Translations under genes and position numbers: made by a program | NCBI GenBank assembly: GCA_950097015.1 | Contig: CATNEN010000008.1 | Coordinates: 310,001-374,000 of the forward strand | Length of the DNA stretch: 64,000 nucleotides | Reading direction: 5' to 3' | Source: Macrostomum hystrix | Taxonomy: Eukaryota; Platyhelminthes; Macrostomidae | The notes under the pieces: generated by a model | Database searches by the model: none | What the model saw: only the letters and a program-made list of their open reading frames with translations | Told to the model about the DNA's origin: nothing | Shown here: one piece after another, positions 29,864 through 41,636 of the stretch | Position numbering within the stretch: the first letter of the stretch is position 1 | Layout of the letters: the number at the start of each line of letters is the position of its first letter

Positions 29864-32800
29864 TCACCAGCGATGGTCCGCCTTCTTTCGTCGATTGCGC
29901 AGAGCCGCCAAGTCGACGGAGGCGGCCAACTTTTTGGCTCGGAGATCCTCTTCCAGCCTGCGCTGGGACATCTGCAGCAGGCTTATGTTGCGCCTAGTTG
30001 TCAGCAGCGTGTCCTCGTAGTAGTTTCTGGCCTGCGGGAAACGGGTTCAGAATACTCTAGATGAAGAATTATGCCACTCGTGAGCCTGTTAGACCCGAGT
30101 GTCCGAACCTGTTAGACCCGAGTGTCCGAACCTGTTAGACCCGAGTGTCCGAACCTGTTAGACCCGAGTGTCCGAACCTGTTAGACCCGAGTGTCCGAAC
30201 CTGTTAGACCCGAGTGTCCGAACCTGTTAGACCCGAGTGTCCGAACCTGTTAGACCCGAGTGTCCGAACCTGTTAGACCCGAGTGTCCGAACCTGTTAGA
30301 CCCGAGTGTCCGAACCTGTTAGACCCGAGTGTCCGAACCTGTTAGACCCGAGTGTCCGAACCTGTTAGACCCGAGTGTCCGAACCTGTTAGACCCGAGTA
30401 TCCGAACCTGTTAGACCCGAGTATCCGAACCTGTTAGACCCGAGTATCCGAACCTGTTAGACATCTCACCTTGATAATCTCCTGCGCCTCCGGCACCTGG
30501 TTGCCAGGGTGACGCTGATACACGCGAATTATAGGCCTATCGAGTTTTTCGCGGCCCTGCAAGTCCGTGTACTTCTCCGGACCCTGAACAAATGAAGTGA
30601 ATAAAAAAAGCCAAGTTAGCGGTCGGGGTTCGAAGCGAAACTATTCATGGCACAAGCCTTGCCAACTCACCAAATTGTAACCCAGCGACTTGGCAGCGAA
30701 GCTCTCCCATCGACGCGCCTTGTTGATGGTCCGCCGGGAGTCGGCTGCAGCGAGTTCCAGTTTTTGCTGAAATTTTCAACAATCAAAATTTCATATTCAA
30801 GGAGTAGACATTAGTAATTCGATACCCCTATTCTTTCTGTTTCTCCCCAAAATATTTAACCAATCGTAATTAAGCTTTCTGCTTAATCCGATGAAACAAC
30901 TTCCAGAACCACAAAACATTAGCATCGTCGAGATATTCAACGGTTCTTGTCCGGGTGTTTTGTGGCAACAATCACAAAAAAAAATTTTCTGCTCACAAAC
31001 TTCCATCATGTAACCATGTCGGCTATTATCTTTTAATATTTTTGATTGATTAAATTGTTAATTTCATCATTTCTGAACCAGTATGCATGGACTCTCGAAC
31101 TGAGCAATTTTAGTTGTCTTGTCACCAGGGTCTTCGACAGGAATCGCTGAATATCTCGACGAGAGTGGTCTTTCTACTATTAAGAGCAGGTTAAGTGATC
31201 TGAATTGCTTAAATAATTAATGATTCACTGAGCTCACATCAAAGGTGAGAGTCTCGGAGATTTTCTTCACCAGGCCCTCGTTAACAGACTTGTGCGCCGC
31301 TTTCTGCAGCCGCTTCACTTCGTCCAGGGTCTCCGAGACGTCCGCCTCGGCCAGCTTGCACCTGAGCAGATGAGAGTACAAGAGAAATTCCTCCACATCC
31401 ATGGTAGTTCTCTCCACTTCCATGGTAGTTCCCTCCACTTCCATGGTAGTTCCCTCCACATCCATGGTAGTTCCCTCCACATCCATGGTAGTTCCCTCCA
31501 CTTCCATGGTAGTTCCCTCCACTTCCATGGTAGTTCCCTCCCAAATCCATGGTAGTTCCCTCCACATCCATGGTAGTTCCCTCCACATCCATGGTAGTTC
31601 CCTCCACATCCATGGTAGTTCCCTCCACATCCATAGCAGTTACTGTTCGAAAACAAAGGCCGGAGCAGCAAACCTGCGCATGAGGTCCTCGGCGTCCTTG
31701 ATGACCATCTCGCATTGCGGCGTGTAAGATCCCAGAGCGTCGATGCCGGTAGCAGTGGTGCTGGGTCGGTTGGCGGCGCCGTTGGCACCTCCCAGGCTGA
31801 CGGTCGACTCGCGAGCCGTCTGGCGCGAGTAAGCGGGCCGGGTGCTGCCGCAGACAAGGTCGCAGACTCGGCTGCGTTCAGACAGCAGCTTCTGGAGAGC
31901 CGAGCGACTTTTGGCCAGCTGCTGGAGCAGCTCCTCGACGCCGCGGTGCTTGGCCTCCAAGGCCTGCTTGAGATTGATGAGGTGCAGACGCTCAGCGTTT
32001 AGCAGGTCGTCGGCGCCGTCCGCAATCTGCAGAAGTTGTGAAACAATAAACAATGAATTGTGGTCATCAAAAGTCGAGCCACATGCATAGGCTGTGCTAA
32101 TTTTGAGAGATAGATATCTTAATTTAAATTAATTGAATTTATATTTATATTTTATCGCAAAATACACAGTGTTTAATTCAGTATCGAAGGTAAAATTGGA
32201 AAGAAAATCTTGAGTCAAGACCTAAAAAATTAAACAACATTATTATCACGTAGGAGTAGTTTAAATGGTCTATACAAAAAAGCAATTTTTTATTTAAACA
32301 AATATAATACATTATATTTTATGAAAAGTATTGTGGAGTTTTTTTATTTGTTTACATATCAATATATACAAAAAATTATTTTGGTAATATGATATAATAT
32401 AATAAATGTTTGTAGTCAGAAAAGACGATTCACTTAGAACTTCTTTTAAAAGTAGGTAAATATGAAAATTAATTTTATTTATGTACATATATATTAAGTA
32501 CTTCAACTAAGTTTCCACTCAGTAATATTGGTGCTAATGTTTTTGCTATTTCTGCAGCAAACATATTTATACGAATAAATCTGCCATAGGAAAACTTACG
32601 TCAGTCATTTTCAATTTTTGTTTATTAAGCTTTGTCTTATTTAACACAAAATATAGACAATATACTCATAAATAGTCAGTGACTTTTCAACATAAATTTT
32701 GTGCAATAAAAAATTGGATAGCAAGATTTTCATGGTCCTACTTACTTTTTCCTCCCTTGGCCTGAGTGATCTAAGGTATGCTGTTTCGCGGTTTAGCTGT

Positions 32801-33108
32801 AGGTCTTTACGTATGTTTTCCAGCATAGTCTCCAGGTTCTCTTTGGAGCGCAGCATTGCTTTAGTGGTCTCATTTACAGACAGCAAAGTGTTTCTGAGAA
32901 GATTAACGACATCTCGGGTGGTTCGCGCGTACTTATCCGCAACACCATTGCTGAGATCAACAACATAGTCACGAAAAAAGGGAACGGGATCTCTTCTTCT
33001 CAGACGCGAACAGTCCGTCTCAGATTGTAGAATTAATCCATTATTCACATCGATGCTCTGGTTCGATGCACTCTTCCAGTTTTGAGTTCCGATCCCCACA
33101 ATCTCCAT
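29864..33108 (-). CDS. Tektin-like protein (TEKTL1/CCDC105 type)
   Basis: Six exons on the complement: 33108-32746, 32026-31674, 31361-31238, 30766-30671, 30583-30470 and 30031-29864, all GT-AG with matching phases, giving 405 residues. Tektins are coiled-coil filaments inside axonemal doublet microtubules. The protein is mostly heptad-rich helix (residues 50-120, 125-165, 225-310 and 345-395). Residues 317-350 read [15 protein letters not shown], in the place where classical tektins have R-P-N-V-E-L-C-R-D. This R-V-Y-Q-R-H form is what I associate with the tektin-like CCDC105 branch rather than tektins 1-5. Length fits the family (about 400-500). A Ser/Thr/Gly-rich insertion at 175-210 interrupts the coil. 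The introns hold a 21-bp array, an inverted-repeat element and a 23-bp array. Family placement is from memory and is the weaker part of the call. Confidence 0.75.
30085..30463. repeat. 23-bp minisatellite in the last tektin-like intron
   Basis: Sixteen exact 23-bp steps of CCTGTTAGACCCGAGTGTCC plus GAA. Only the last three or four units differ (GTATCC for GTGTCC). Very homogeneous, hence recent. Confidence 0.97.
30926..31161 (+). mobile_element. Small inverted-repeat element in tektin-like intron 3
   Basis: Ends CGTCGAGATATTCAACGGTT at 30926 and AATCGCTGAATATCTCGACG ending at 31161 are reverse complements over 26 bp with three mismatches. Flanking DNA from 30825 (ATCCGATGAAACAACTTCC) is also shared with 9640-9785 and 59421-59565, so the mobile unit may be larger than the 236 bp between the inverted repeats. 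Confidence 0.6.
31395..31635. repeat. 21-bp minisatellite in tektin-like intron 2
   Basis: Eleven units of core CCATGGTAGTTCCCTCCAC. Because 21 is a multiple of three, several frames stay open across it (for example repeats of M-W-R-E-L-P-W), but the flanking exons splice over it in phase, so it is intronic. Confidence 0.95.
32027..32745. other. A/T-rich tektin-like intron 1
   Basis: The 719-bp intron between exons 1 and 2 is strongly A/T-rich and shows no tandem array or SINE. Confidence 0.6.
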
Positions 33109-35480
33109 GACGGTGTGTCGTCGTCTTCCAAAAAATGAAAATGGATAGATGAAACTAACTTGAATCTAGTGTACTCTAGACAGAAACCAAGTAGCTACTA
33201 AAAGCTATACGCCTATCTGCTAGAACGGAAAATGTTATTTTTAAATAAAATATTGTTTTAGTTACATAAAGAATATCAACTGTTCAAAAACAATTATTCT
33301 GACAATTCTTTGTTAGTTTAAACAAATCTCCGTAAGTTATTTTACGGAGCGAAATGAGTTAAAAATTCAACTAAAGCTATGTATTAAATAAAAGACGCAA
33401 TGATTTACTCTGTGGCTTCTCTTTATTTTCTATCCTTGTGCTCTGTGCTTAACTCTGTTAACATTTTTGCTTCCAATTCGTTCATTAAACTCATTGCTTC
33501 CGCTTGATTGATCATCGCATGGCTGATACCATATAACCAACACTAAGTACAGCGAAGTTGTAAGTTATAGTAGTTTCTTTCTTACGAGAAAATTCCCAAA
33601 AAGAATGATTTTAGATATCCTTTTCTAAAACAAAAGAAACTTTTGTGGTGAGTCAATTCTAAAACAGTAGTTAGCAGTCACATTTAAGTATATGTTTAAA
33701 ATTGTTTTCTGGGTAGTGCATGATATGCACCATTCTATTACGCCTTAATATTTTGCTCTTCTAGAATAGTTATTTTTAAACAGATAATTATTATTCTTGA
33801 TTTTCTAGGTTTTTTTTAAGTTAAATACTCCATTTTCTTGCTAAACACAACACAACGCATATTGTGCTTAAACACAAAACACAAAACACGTACATTATCT
33901 GATCTATTTTCCGCATAAAATTTCGCTCCTTTAATCGCACCTATTTAAAATAAAATAAATTTTTTATCTACACACTGCAATTTAGCTGATTAAATCTGAC
34001 AATCTCTAGCAGCAATTATACACATAATGATCCGGTCAAATCTATACTGATACAAACGAGGTAATACCAATCGCTCTGCGTATATATATATATATATATA
34101 TATATAATACTCGTAGCTACAAAAAGGGCATAAATTTCCTAAATGGGCATTTACCGAGTTTGAGACTATACTGATCCAGCAAGAGTATTGAATTGCACTT
34201 TTATCAAAAATTTCTGTGTGCTCCGGGCTTACGCTACAAAGCATTCAAGTACATTCAGATTAAATAAAGTAATGGCTTCAAAGGTAATATGCAGTGATAG
34301 AAGCTCACAAACGGATGATACCACAATCTATGTACGGACAAGATTACTCGTATTTGTCTGGAGAAGAGGCAGACTTCGTTGGTACCCGACCCCGCCCCTA
34401 ATGTCTCTCAGCTGCTTTCTCTATCAATGAATAGTCTACCCTGCGCCTCTAGCTGTGAGGGCCACTCGCCACTGCATCATGAGGCTCGCTCTCTGTCTCC
34501 CACTGCTGACCTAAAGACAGGTAATTGTCATTCCTCTTCTTTCATATTATAGAAGATATTATTCGGCAAATTGCTATCCAACTCTCCCACGCCAGACCAT
34601 GCAGCTCTGCCAGTTTGGAACCCGTTCTCAAGTGCCACTTCTTGTTCGTCAATATATTGCTTCTAGTGAACTTACTCTTGTGCCAATAATATTGCGTATT
34701 TCTCTGCATTCCTTAACGTCAGGGGCTACAAAAATACAAAATCCCAGCTGACGCTTCTAGAGAGAGAGAGAGAGAACAGAAATTAGTTTTTTTGCTCCGC
34801 GTCGGTTGGTTTCATGATCGAGAAAGAAAAAATTTACGATGTTCTGGTGAAATCTGGTTTCCGTGTGTGTGTAGTGTGTGTCTGTGTGTGTTGCACAGGC
34901 CTATAGCATTGAATTCAATTCAACACACGCCTATTTGTTGCTGTTCAATTTTAGCAAGTAAAATCGTATATATTCGTACAGCCTTCAGAAACTGCTCCAA
35001 TTATCTGCCATTCTAAAAGTATCGACGTTAGATGACAGGGAAACGATAGGGAGATGGGGAGAGAGGAAGGAGACTAGGAGATCAGGATGAGTTCCGACTA
35101 TAGTCAGTAAGAAAACAAAAATTTGGAGAACCAAATATTTATCATTTACGAAAATTCGCGCATTTACTCAAGTACTCCTGCATGATAGACTGAGTCTTCT
35201 AGTTTATTAGTATAATGCTTTTCTATATTGCGCCAATGTGCGCCTAAACACACTATTGGGTGAGACGAACTTGTGTGTGTATGTATGTGTGTGTCTTAAT
35301 GCCATTGGATATCATAATTTGAGAAAGAGCAGGAGGAAAGTAATACTGCTCAGGTTTAATATGGTCCGACAAAAATTGTGAGAGAATAAAGTGGATAAGC
35401 AGACTGTTCAAACAAGAAGAGACTGCAGAGTCTGCAGTTGCTGAATCCGAAGCTGGTGATAAGCCTGTGTGACATAGACA
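33109..35480. other. Divergent upstream region
   Basis: A 2.4-kb gap between the starts of the tektin-like gene (minus) and the repeat-protein gene (plus). No coding exon is recognised. It includes a (TA)n run at 34079-34107, a (GA)n run near 34761-34775 and GT-rich stretches near 34861-34890. Both promoters must lie here. Confidence 0.55.
34079..34107. repeat. (TA)n microsatellite
   Basis: About 14 TA dinucleotides in a row. Confidence 0.95.
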
Positions 35481-38400
35481 ATGTCTGGACCAGTGAACAT
35501 TGTGATCAACGGCCACAGACAGACAAACAGTGGGGTGCAGATTGCTGCGAATGTTCAAGCCAGACGATCCATCTTTGAGAGACAGCCGCAGCAGCACCAG
35601 CAGCAGCACCAGCAGCACCAGCAGCAACACCAGCAGCAGCAGCAGCAGCAGCAGCACCAGCACCAGCAGCACCAGCACCAGCAGCAGCACCAGCACCAGC
35701 ACCAGCAGCAGCAGCAGCATTCTTCTGGATTGAACGGGACTGCAGTAACATCGCGCCAGATTGTTCCAAAAACTGCCAACTCTGCTGCCCCGGCTGCGAG
35801 ACCCGCTGTCTCTCCTGCCAACTCCGCTGCCCCGGCTGCGAGACCCGCTGTCTCTCCTGCCAACTCCGCTGCCCCGGCTGCGAGACCCGCTGTCTCTCCT
35901 GCCAACTCCGCTGCCCCGGCTGCGAGACCCGCTGTCTCTCCTGCCAACTCCGCTGCCCCGGCTGCGAGACCCGCTGTCTCTCCTGCCAACTCCGCTGCCC
36001 CGGCTGCGAGACCCGCTGTCTCTCCTGCCAACTCCGCTGCCCCGGCTGCGAGACCCGCTGTCTCTCCTGCCAACTCCGCTGCCCCGGCTGCGAGACCCGC
36101 TGTCTCTCCTGCCAACTCCGCTGCCCCGGCTGCGAGACCCGCTGTCTCTCCTGCCAACTCCGCTGCCCCGGCTGCGAGACCCGCTGTCTCTCCTGCCAAC
36201 TCCGCTGCCCCGGCTGCGAGACCCGCTGTCTCTCCTGCCAACTCCGCTGCCCCGGCTGCGAGACCCGCTGTCTCTCCTGCCAACTCCGCTGCCCCGGCTG
36301 CGAGACCCGCTGTCTCTCCTGCCAACTCCGCTGCCCCGGCTGCGAGACCCGCTGTCTCTCCTGCCAACTCCGCTGCCCCGGCTGCGAGACCCGCTGTCTC
36401 TCCTGCCAACTCCGCTGCCCCGGCTGCGAGACCCGCTGTCTCTCCTGCCAACTCCGCTGCCCCGGCTGCGAGACCCGCTGTCTCTCCTGCCAACTCCGCT
36501 GCCCCGGCTGCGAGACCCGCTGTCTCTCCTGCCAACTCCGCTGCCCCGGCTGCGAGACCCGCTGTCTCTCCTGCCAACTCCGCTGCCCCGGCTGCGAGAC
36601 CCGCTGTCTCTCCTGCCAACTCCGCTGCCCCGGCTGCGAGACCCGCTGTCTCTCCTGCCAACTCCGCTGCCCCGGCTGCGAGACCCGCTGTCTCTCCTGC
36701 CAACTCCGCTGCCCCGGCTGCGAGACCCGCTGTCTCTCCTGCCAACTCCGCTGCCCCGGCTGCGAGACCCGCTGTCTCTCCTGCCAACTCCGCTGCCCCG
36801 GCTGCGAGACCCGCTGTCTCTCCTGCCAACTCCGCTGCCCCGGCTGCGAGACCCGCTGTCTCTCCTGCCAACTCCGCTGCCCCGGCTGCGAGACCCGCTG
36901 TCTCTCCTGCCAACTCCGCTGCCCCGGCTGCGAGACCCGCTGTCTCTCCTGCCAACTCCGCTGCCCCGGCTGCGAGACCCGCTGTCTCTCCTGCCAACTC
37001 CGCTGCCCCGGCTGCGAGACCCGCTGTCTCTCCTGCCAACTCCGCTGCCCCGGCTGCGAGACCCGCTGTCTCTCCTGCCAACTCCGCTGCCCCGGCTGCG
37101 AGACCCGCTGTCTCTCCTGCCAACTCCGCTGCCCCGGCTGCGAGACCCGCTGTCTCTCCTGCCAACTCCGCTGCCCCGGCTGCGAGACCCGCTGTCTCTC
37201 CTGCCAACTCCGCTGCCCCGGCTGCGAGACCCGCTGTCTCTCCTGCCAACTCCGCTGCCCCGGCTGCGAGACCCGCTGTCTCTCCTGCCAACTCCGCTGC
37301 CCCGGCTGCGAGACCCGCTGTCTCTCCTGCCAACTCCGCTGCCCCGGCTGCGAGACCCGCTGTCTCTTCGTTGAACGCATCCGATGCGCCTTTAAAGCGC
37401 GTCAACGTTTCAACCGCCTCGGTTGCCTCATCAATGACCGTGTTTGCCTCTCCTCAGACAACGGCATCTGCCCCAGTTAGGCAGAGATCCGCGCCTTCCA
37501 ACTCCGCATCGTCGTCCATGTCAGCGTCGCATCGCTCCGTTGGAACTGCAGGCCTCGGAGGTGGTTTCGGGAGTAGTCGGAGCTGGTACTTCGGCACGAA
37601 AATTTCCAGCGCCTCCGAGAGCGCCATCGCCGTCCGACTGACGCCAAGTCAGCCAACTGAGATGAGCCCGGAGCGTCGCGCTCAGGCCACGGTGCTGGAC
37701 CATCTGCGCTCGGAGCGAACGGAATTCGGCGTCGATCCGGCGCTGGAGGCCGAGGCCCGACAACTCCTGGCCGCTGGAGATCCCTCACCTGAGGGTCTGA
37801 GAAAGAAGCGGGTGAGTGGAGAGGGTGAGTTTGCGGTCTGCCTTTTGCGCCAAGGTCCCTGAGCTCGATTCCGCGGCGAGGCCACATTAAACTGCGGCAG
37901 GAGCAGAGGAGAGATAAATTTGAAGGAAATTTGAAGGGGTCTTGTGAAGGGGTCTTGTGAAGGGGTCTTGTGAAGGGGTCTGCATTTTTACTTTTCGGCG
38001 TTGTGAAATTTCGGTCTTGTGAAAGCCACCCTGAAGGCTTGGGGGCTTGTCGTGCAATTTACGCCCTTGAGGGCCAACCTCCAAGACACAGTGAGAGTGT
38101 ACACTGCCCGACGATGAGAAGTCAGGGCAGATGTACACGCCTGTGTGAGCGTGTGCCTGCGTACAGTATCTGTGTGCGTGTGCTCGAGAGCCAGCGAAAT
38201 GGTCAGAACTGCCTCCTCGCTGGCTGCGGGTCTAGTGTCACCAAATGATGTGCCATTGCCCGCAGCCCTCCTGCAATTATCATTGTTATTAGCGGGTAAT
38301 TAGACTATTTCTATCCTAAAGAAATAGAAGCCAAATCAGAAACACTTTCATATTCTTTCCAGCTGTGCTTCGCTCGAGACTCAATCCTAGCTGAGACCTT

Positions 38401-39839
38401 CGAATACCAGAGTGAGCAAAGCCTCATGGACGAACTGAAGATCACACCGGACTATCCGGTTGAACCGGTTCAAATCGAGGCCACACCCATCCTTCAAAAG
38501 CAGCTGCCCGTGTCTTCTCAGCTGATGCAGCAGCAGCGAAAAAGTGCAGAGGAAGCCGCAAAATCAGAACAATTTCATGGTAAATCTTCCCGGTATCACA
38601 GGAAAAACCTGTGATAGATCAGGCAGTCCTCATGACCAGAGGAGGACAGTCCTCATGACCAGAGGAGGACAGTCCCCATGACCAGAGGAGGACAGTCCCC
38701 ATGACCAGAGGAGGACAATTCATATGACCAGAGGAGGACAGTTCATATGACCAGAGGAGGACAGTTCACATGACCAGAGGAGGACAGTTCATATGACCAG
38801 AGGAGGACAGTTCATATGACCAGAGGAGGACAGTCCCCATGACCAGAGGAGGACAGTCCCCATGACCAGAGGAGGACAGTCCCCATGACCAGAGGAGGAC
38901 AGTCCCCATGACCAGAGGAGGACAATTCACATGACCAGAGGAGGACAGTCCCCATGACCAGAGGAGGACAGTCCCCATGACCAGAGGAGGACAGTCCCCA
39001 TGACCAGAGGAGGACAATTCACATGACCAGAGGAGGACAGTCCCCATGACCAGAGGAGGACAGTCCCCATGACCAGAGGAGGACAGTCCCCATGACCAGA
39101 GGAGGACAGTCCCCATGACCAGAGGAGGACAATTCACATGACCAGAGGAGGACAGTTCATATGACCAGAGGAGGACAGTCCCCATGACCAGAGGAGGACA
39201 GTCCCCATGACCAGAGGAGGACAATTCACATGACCAGAGGAGGACAGTTCATATGACCAGAGGAGGACAGTCCCCATGACCAGAGGAGGACAATTCACAT
39301 GACCAGAGGAGGACAGTCCCCATGACCAGAGGAGGACAGTCCCCATGACCAGAGGAGGACAGTCCCCATGACCAGAGGAGGACAGTCCCCATGACCAGAG
39401 GAGGACAGTCCCCATGACCAGAGGAGGACAGTCCCCATGACCAGAGGAGGACAGTCCCCATGACCAGAGGAGGACAGTCCCCATGACCAGAGGAGGACAG
39501 TCCCCATGACCAGAGGAGGACAGTTCGCTCGCTGCCATAGAACGCGCAGCTTTATCTTGGGTAGATAGGCGATAAAAATGTCAATAACTGGCAGCTTCTA
39601 GTTTTTTGCCGGGCTTTGTTCTAATACTAGCTTAATATATCAATTCAGGCCAGGAAGCGGCCGACATAGGCAACTACCGGGCCAAGCTCGCCAACGAAGC
39701 GGCTTTCGAATGGGGCACCAGCGGTGACGGCAGGAAAACTGTAAGGCCTGATAGCATTGAAGATACTGACAATGCTTCCCATCAGCAGCAGCAGCAGCAG
39801 CAATGGTCTGTATCGACAACGTCTGATATGCTGTTTTAA
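35481..39839 (+). CDS. Unknown protein with 38 coding 14-residue repeats
   Basis: Three exons (35481-37811, 38363-38579, 39649-39839; donors GGGTGAGT and TGGTAAAT; phases agree) give 912 residues. I do not recognise the family. Residues 1-34 are a short unique start. Residues 35-77 are a Gln/His tract. Residues 99-628 are 38 tandem copies of S-P-A-N-S-A-A-P-A-A-R-P-A-V, a Pro/Ala-rich, surely disordered region. Residues 630-775 are Ser/Ala-rich and end in an acidic helix-like segment (P-A-L-E-A-E-A-R-Q-L-L-A-A-G-D). The last two exons carry K-K-R-L-C-F-A-R-D, then E-T-F-E-Y-Q-S-E-Q-S-L-M-D-E-L, and a short C-terminal Gln run. The F-E-Y-x-S-E word faintly recalls the taperin/phostensin group of PP1-binding actin proteins, unverified. 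The intactness of all junctions supports a real gene. Intron 1 holds a SINE and intron 2 a 23-bp array. Confidence 0.75.
35590..35720. repeat. Coding CAG/CAC tract
   Basis: A run of CAGCAGCAC-type triplets encoding Gln and His in the first exon of the repeat-protein gene. Confidence 0.95.
35775..37370 (+). repeat. 42-bp coding minisatellite, 38 copies
   Basis: Copies start at 35775 and recur every 42 bp to 37329 (1554/42 = 37 steps). Core GCCAACTCCGCTGCCCCGGC. The first copy has TCT for TCC and the last changes after GTCTCT; I see no other difference. The unit length is a multiple of three and lacks stops in several frames, which explains long overlapping open frames on both strands. Confidence 0.98.
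37846..38280 (+). mobile_element. SINE family A copy with internal insertion
   Basis: 5'-truncated: starts at CGCCAAGGTCCCTGAGCTCG and ends at CCCTCCTGCAATTA. About 110 bp of foreign sequence, including three to four copies of GTGAAGGGGTCTT, sits after the CACATTAAACTG word (37915-38030). In intron 1 of the repeat-protein gene, sense orientation. Confidence 0.8.
38624..39523. repeat. 23-bp minisatellite in repeat-protein intron 2
   Basis: About 39 units of core CCCATGACCAGAGGAGGACA. Variants CAGTCCCC, CAATTCAC and CAGTTCAT occur in short blocks. Confidence 0.97.
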
Positions 39840-41255
39840 ATGTGTCTAACAACGTATAACTTAAACGATGTCTTCTCTACTATTCGTAGCAAAAAGCGCA
39901 TAATCTGAAGCACAAATTTCTTAGAAAACGGATTCGAAAATTCCTTGAAATAGAGGGGGGAGCCTGTTCGTGAGTATTCAGCCTGTTTGTCGTTGACTCG
40001 AGGCCCTGTGTAGTGCTGTACCTAGGGGCGGACTTAGGGGCCTACGTGTGAGCGATGGAAAGAAACATCATATATCTAATCATAATAATTTTGCTCAACA
40101 GAAATATCCCACAACCGGATGATCAAGACTAAAAGATCCAAATTATCCCAAGAGGGAAATATCCTAAGAATGAAATGCCCAAAACTGAAAAATCTAAATA
40201 TCGAAATATCCCAATATCGAAATATCCCAATATCGAAATATCCCAATATCTAAATATCCCAATATCGAAATATCCCAATATCGAAATATCCCAATATCGA
40301 AATATCCCAATATCGAAATATCCCAATATCGAAATATCCCAATATCGAAATATCCCAATATCGAAATATCCCAATATCGAAATATCCCAATATCGAAATA
40401 TCCCAATATCGAAATATCCCAATATCGAAATATCCCAATATCGAAATATCCCAATATCGAAATATCCCAATATCGAAATATCCCAATATCTAAATATCCC
40501 AATATCTAAATATCCCAATATCTAAATATCCCAATATCGAAATATCCCAATATCGAAATATCCCAATATCGAAATATCCCAATATCGAAATATCCCAATA
40601 TCGAAATATCCCAATATCGAAATATCCCAATATCTAAATATCTCAATATCTAAACATCCCAATATCTAAATATCCCAATATCGAAATATCCCAATATCGG
40701 AATATCATAAAACATGTCTTAACACGGAACTATCTCATGAGCGAAGTTATCACTTGACATATATATCCTGTAGGTAAAATACCTGACGACCGGCAGGCTG
40801 AGCACACACACATTAGTCTGCATCTGCATCAAAAGTCCCTACCCCACCGCACAAAATTTACCCCAATCTTTCAGCATCAGATTCTAAGAATATATCAAAT
40901 CCATTATTGTATCCAATTTATTATATATGTAATCTCACTTATTTTATTGAATGTAACATGTAAATTGTTTTCAACAAGCCATCTGTAGTAACATTGTCTT
41001 ATATTTCCAGACATGTCCTTGCACTCGTAAGAATGATTTTTTTCATTGGATTAAAAACATTGAAAAGGTAGTTAGTGTCCTCAGTGCCGTTCAGCTATTG
41101 AGGATTCCAACTTAAAATTTATCACAAGAAAATATACTTAAATTAAAATAAATACTTAATCTGGGATATTATTTTACTTTGTCGTGTAGTTTTTTATTAT
41201 TTTCAAAATGCAGGAAGTGCGAATTATACTCTTAGCAGTAGTATTGTACATGACA
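39840..41255. other. Intergenic region with a 16-bp array
   Basis: No gene is seen. The middle is the 16-bp array listed separately (40190-40695). 40700-41255 is unique and A/T-rich. The gap separates convergent genes (repeat protein, plus; LC8-like, minus). Confidence 0.55.
40190..40695. repeat. 16-bp minisatellite AATATCGAAATATCCC
   Basis: About 32 units. Eight or so have CTAAATA for CGAAATA. The unit is itself nearly two copies of an 8-mer (AATATCGA / AATATCCC) and is close to self-complementary around GATATT-like words. Frames across it are open on both strands but are not genes. Confidence 0.97.
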
Positions 41256-41547
41256 TGGGTGCCTGGCTGAGCGGTTAACGCGTCTCCAACCAGGGTCCCT
41301 AAGTTCGATTCCGCGGCGAGGCCGCATTAAACTGGGGTGCAGCCGCGGAGAGAAGGCTTGGGGGGCTTGTCGTGCAATTTACGGCCTTTGAGGGCCAACC
41401 TCCAAGGCACAGTGAGAGTGTACACTGCCCGACGATGAGAAAGTCAGGGCAGATGTACACGCCTGTGTGAGCGTATGCCTGCGTACAGTATCAGTGTGCG
41501 TGTGTGCTCAGGAGTCAGCGAAATGGGCAGAATTGCCTCCTCGCTGG
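41256..41547 (+). mobile_element. SINE family A with intact tRNA-like head
   Basis: Begins GGGTGCCTGGCTGAGCGGTT (A-box) and continues to AAGTTCGATTCCGCGG (B-box). The 3' end is cut at TCCTCGCTGG. The head is the best match here to a Leu/Ser-type tRNA with its long variable arm lost. Confidence 0.8.
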
Positions 41548-41636
41548 TGCCAATATGTGTCAACAATAAAATAGAGTTTTGTTAGTTACTATTTAACACT
41601 TAAAACAACTAGGAATCAAAGTATAGATAGCGGGGC

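Noticed and set aside
35506-37405. Antisense frames of 616 and 624 codons opposite the 42-bp coding repeat
   Set aside because: The unit is a multiple of three and stop-free in several frames. Only the plus frame is continued by spliced exons with matching phase.
38766-39538. Minus-strand frames rich in S-S-S-G-H-G-D-C-P-P-L-V
   Set aside because: By-product of the 23-bp array. It lies in an intron of the plus-strand gene.
41256-41340. Possible tRNA-Leu/Ser gene
   Set aside because: It is the head of SINE family A. The acceptor stem does not close, and the same body follows as in other copies.
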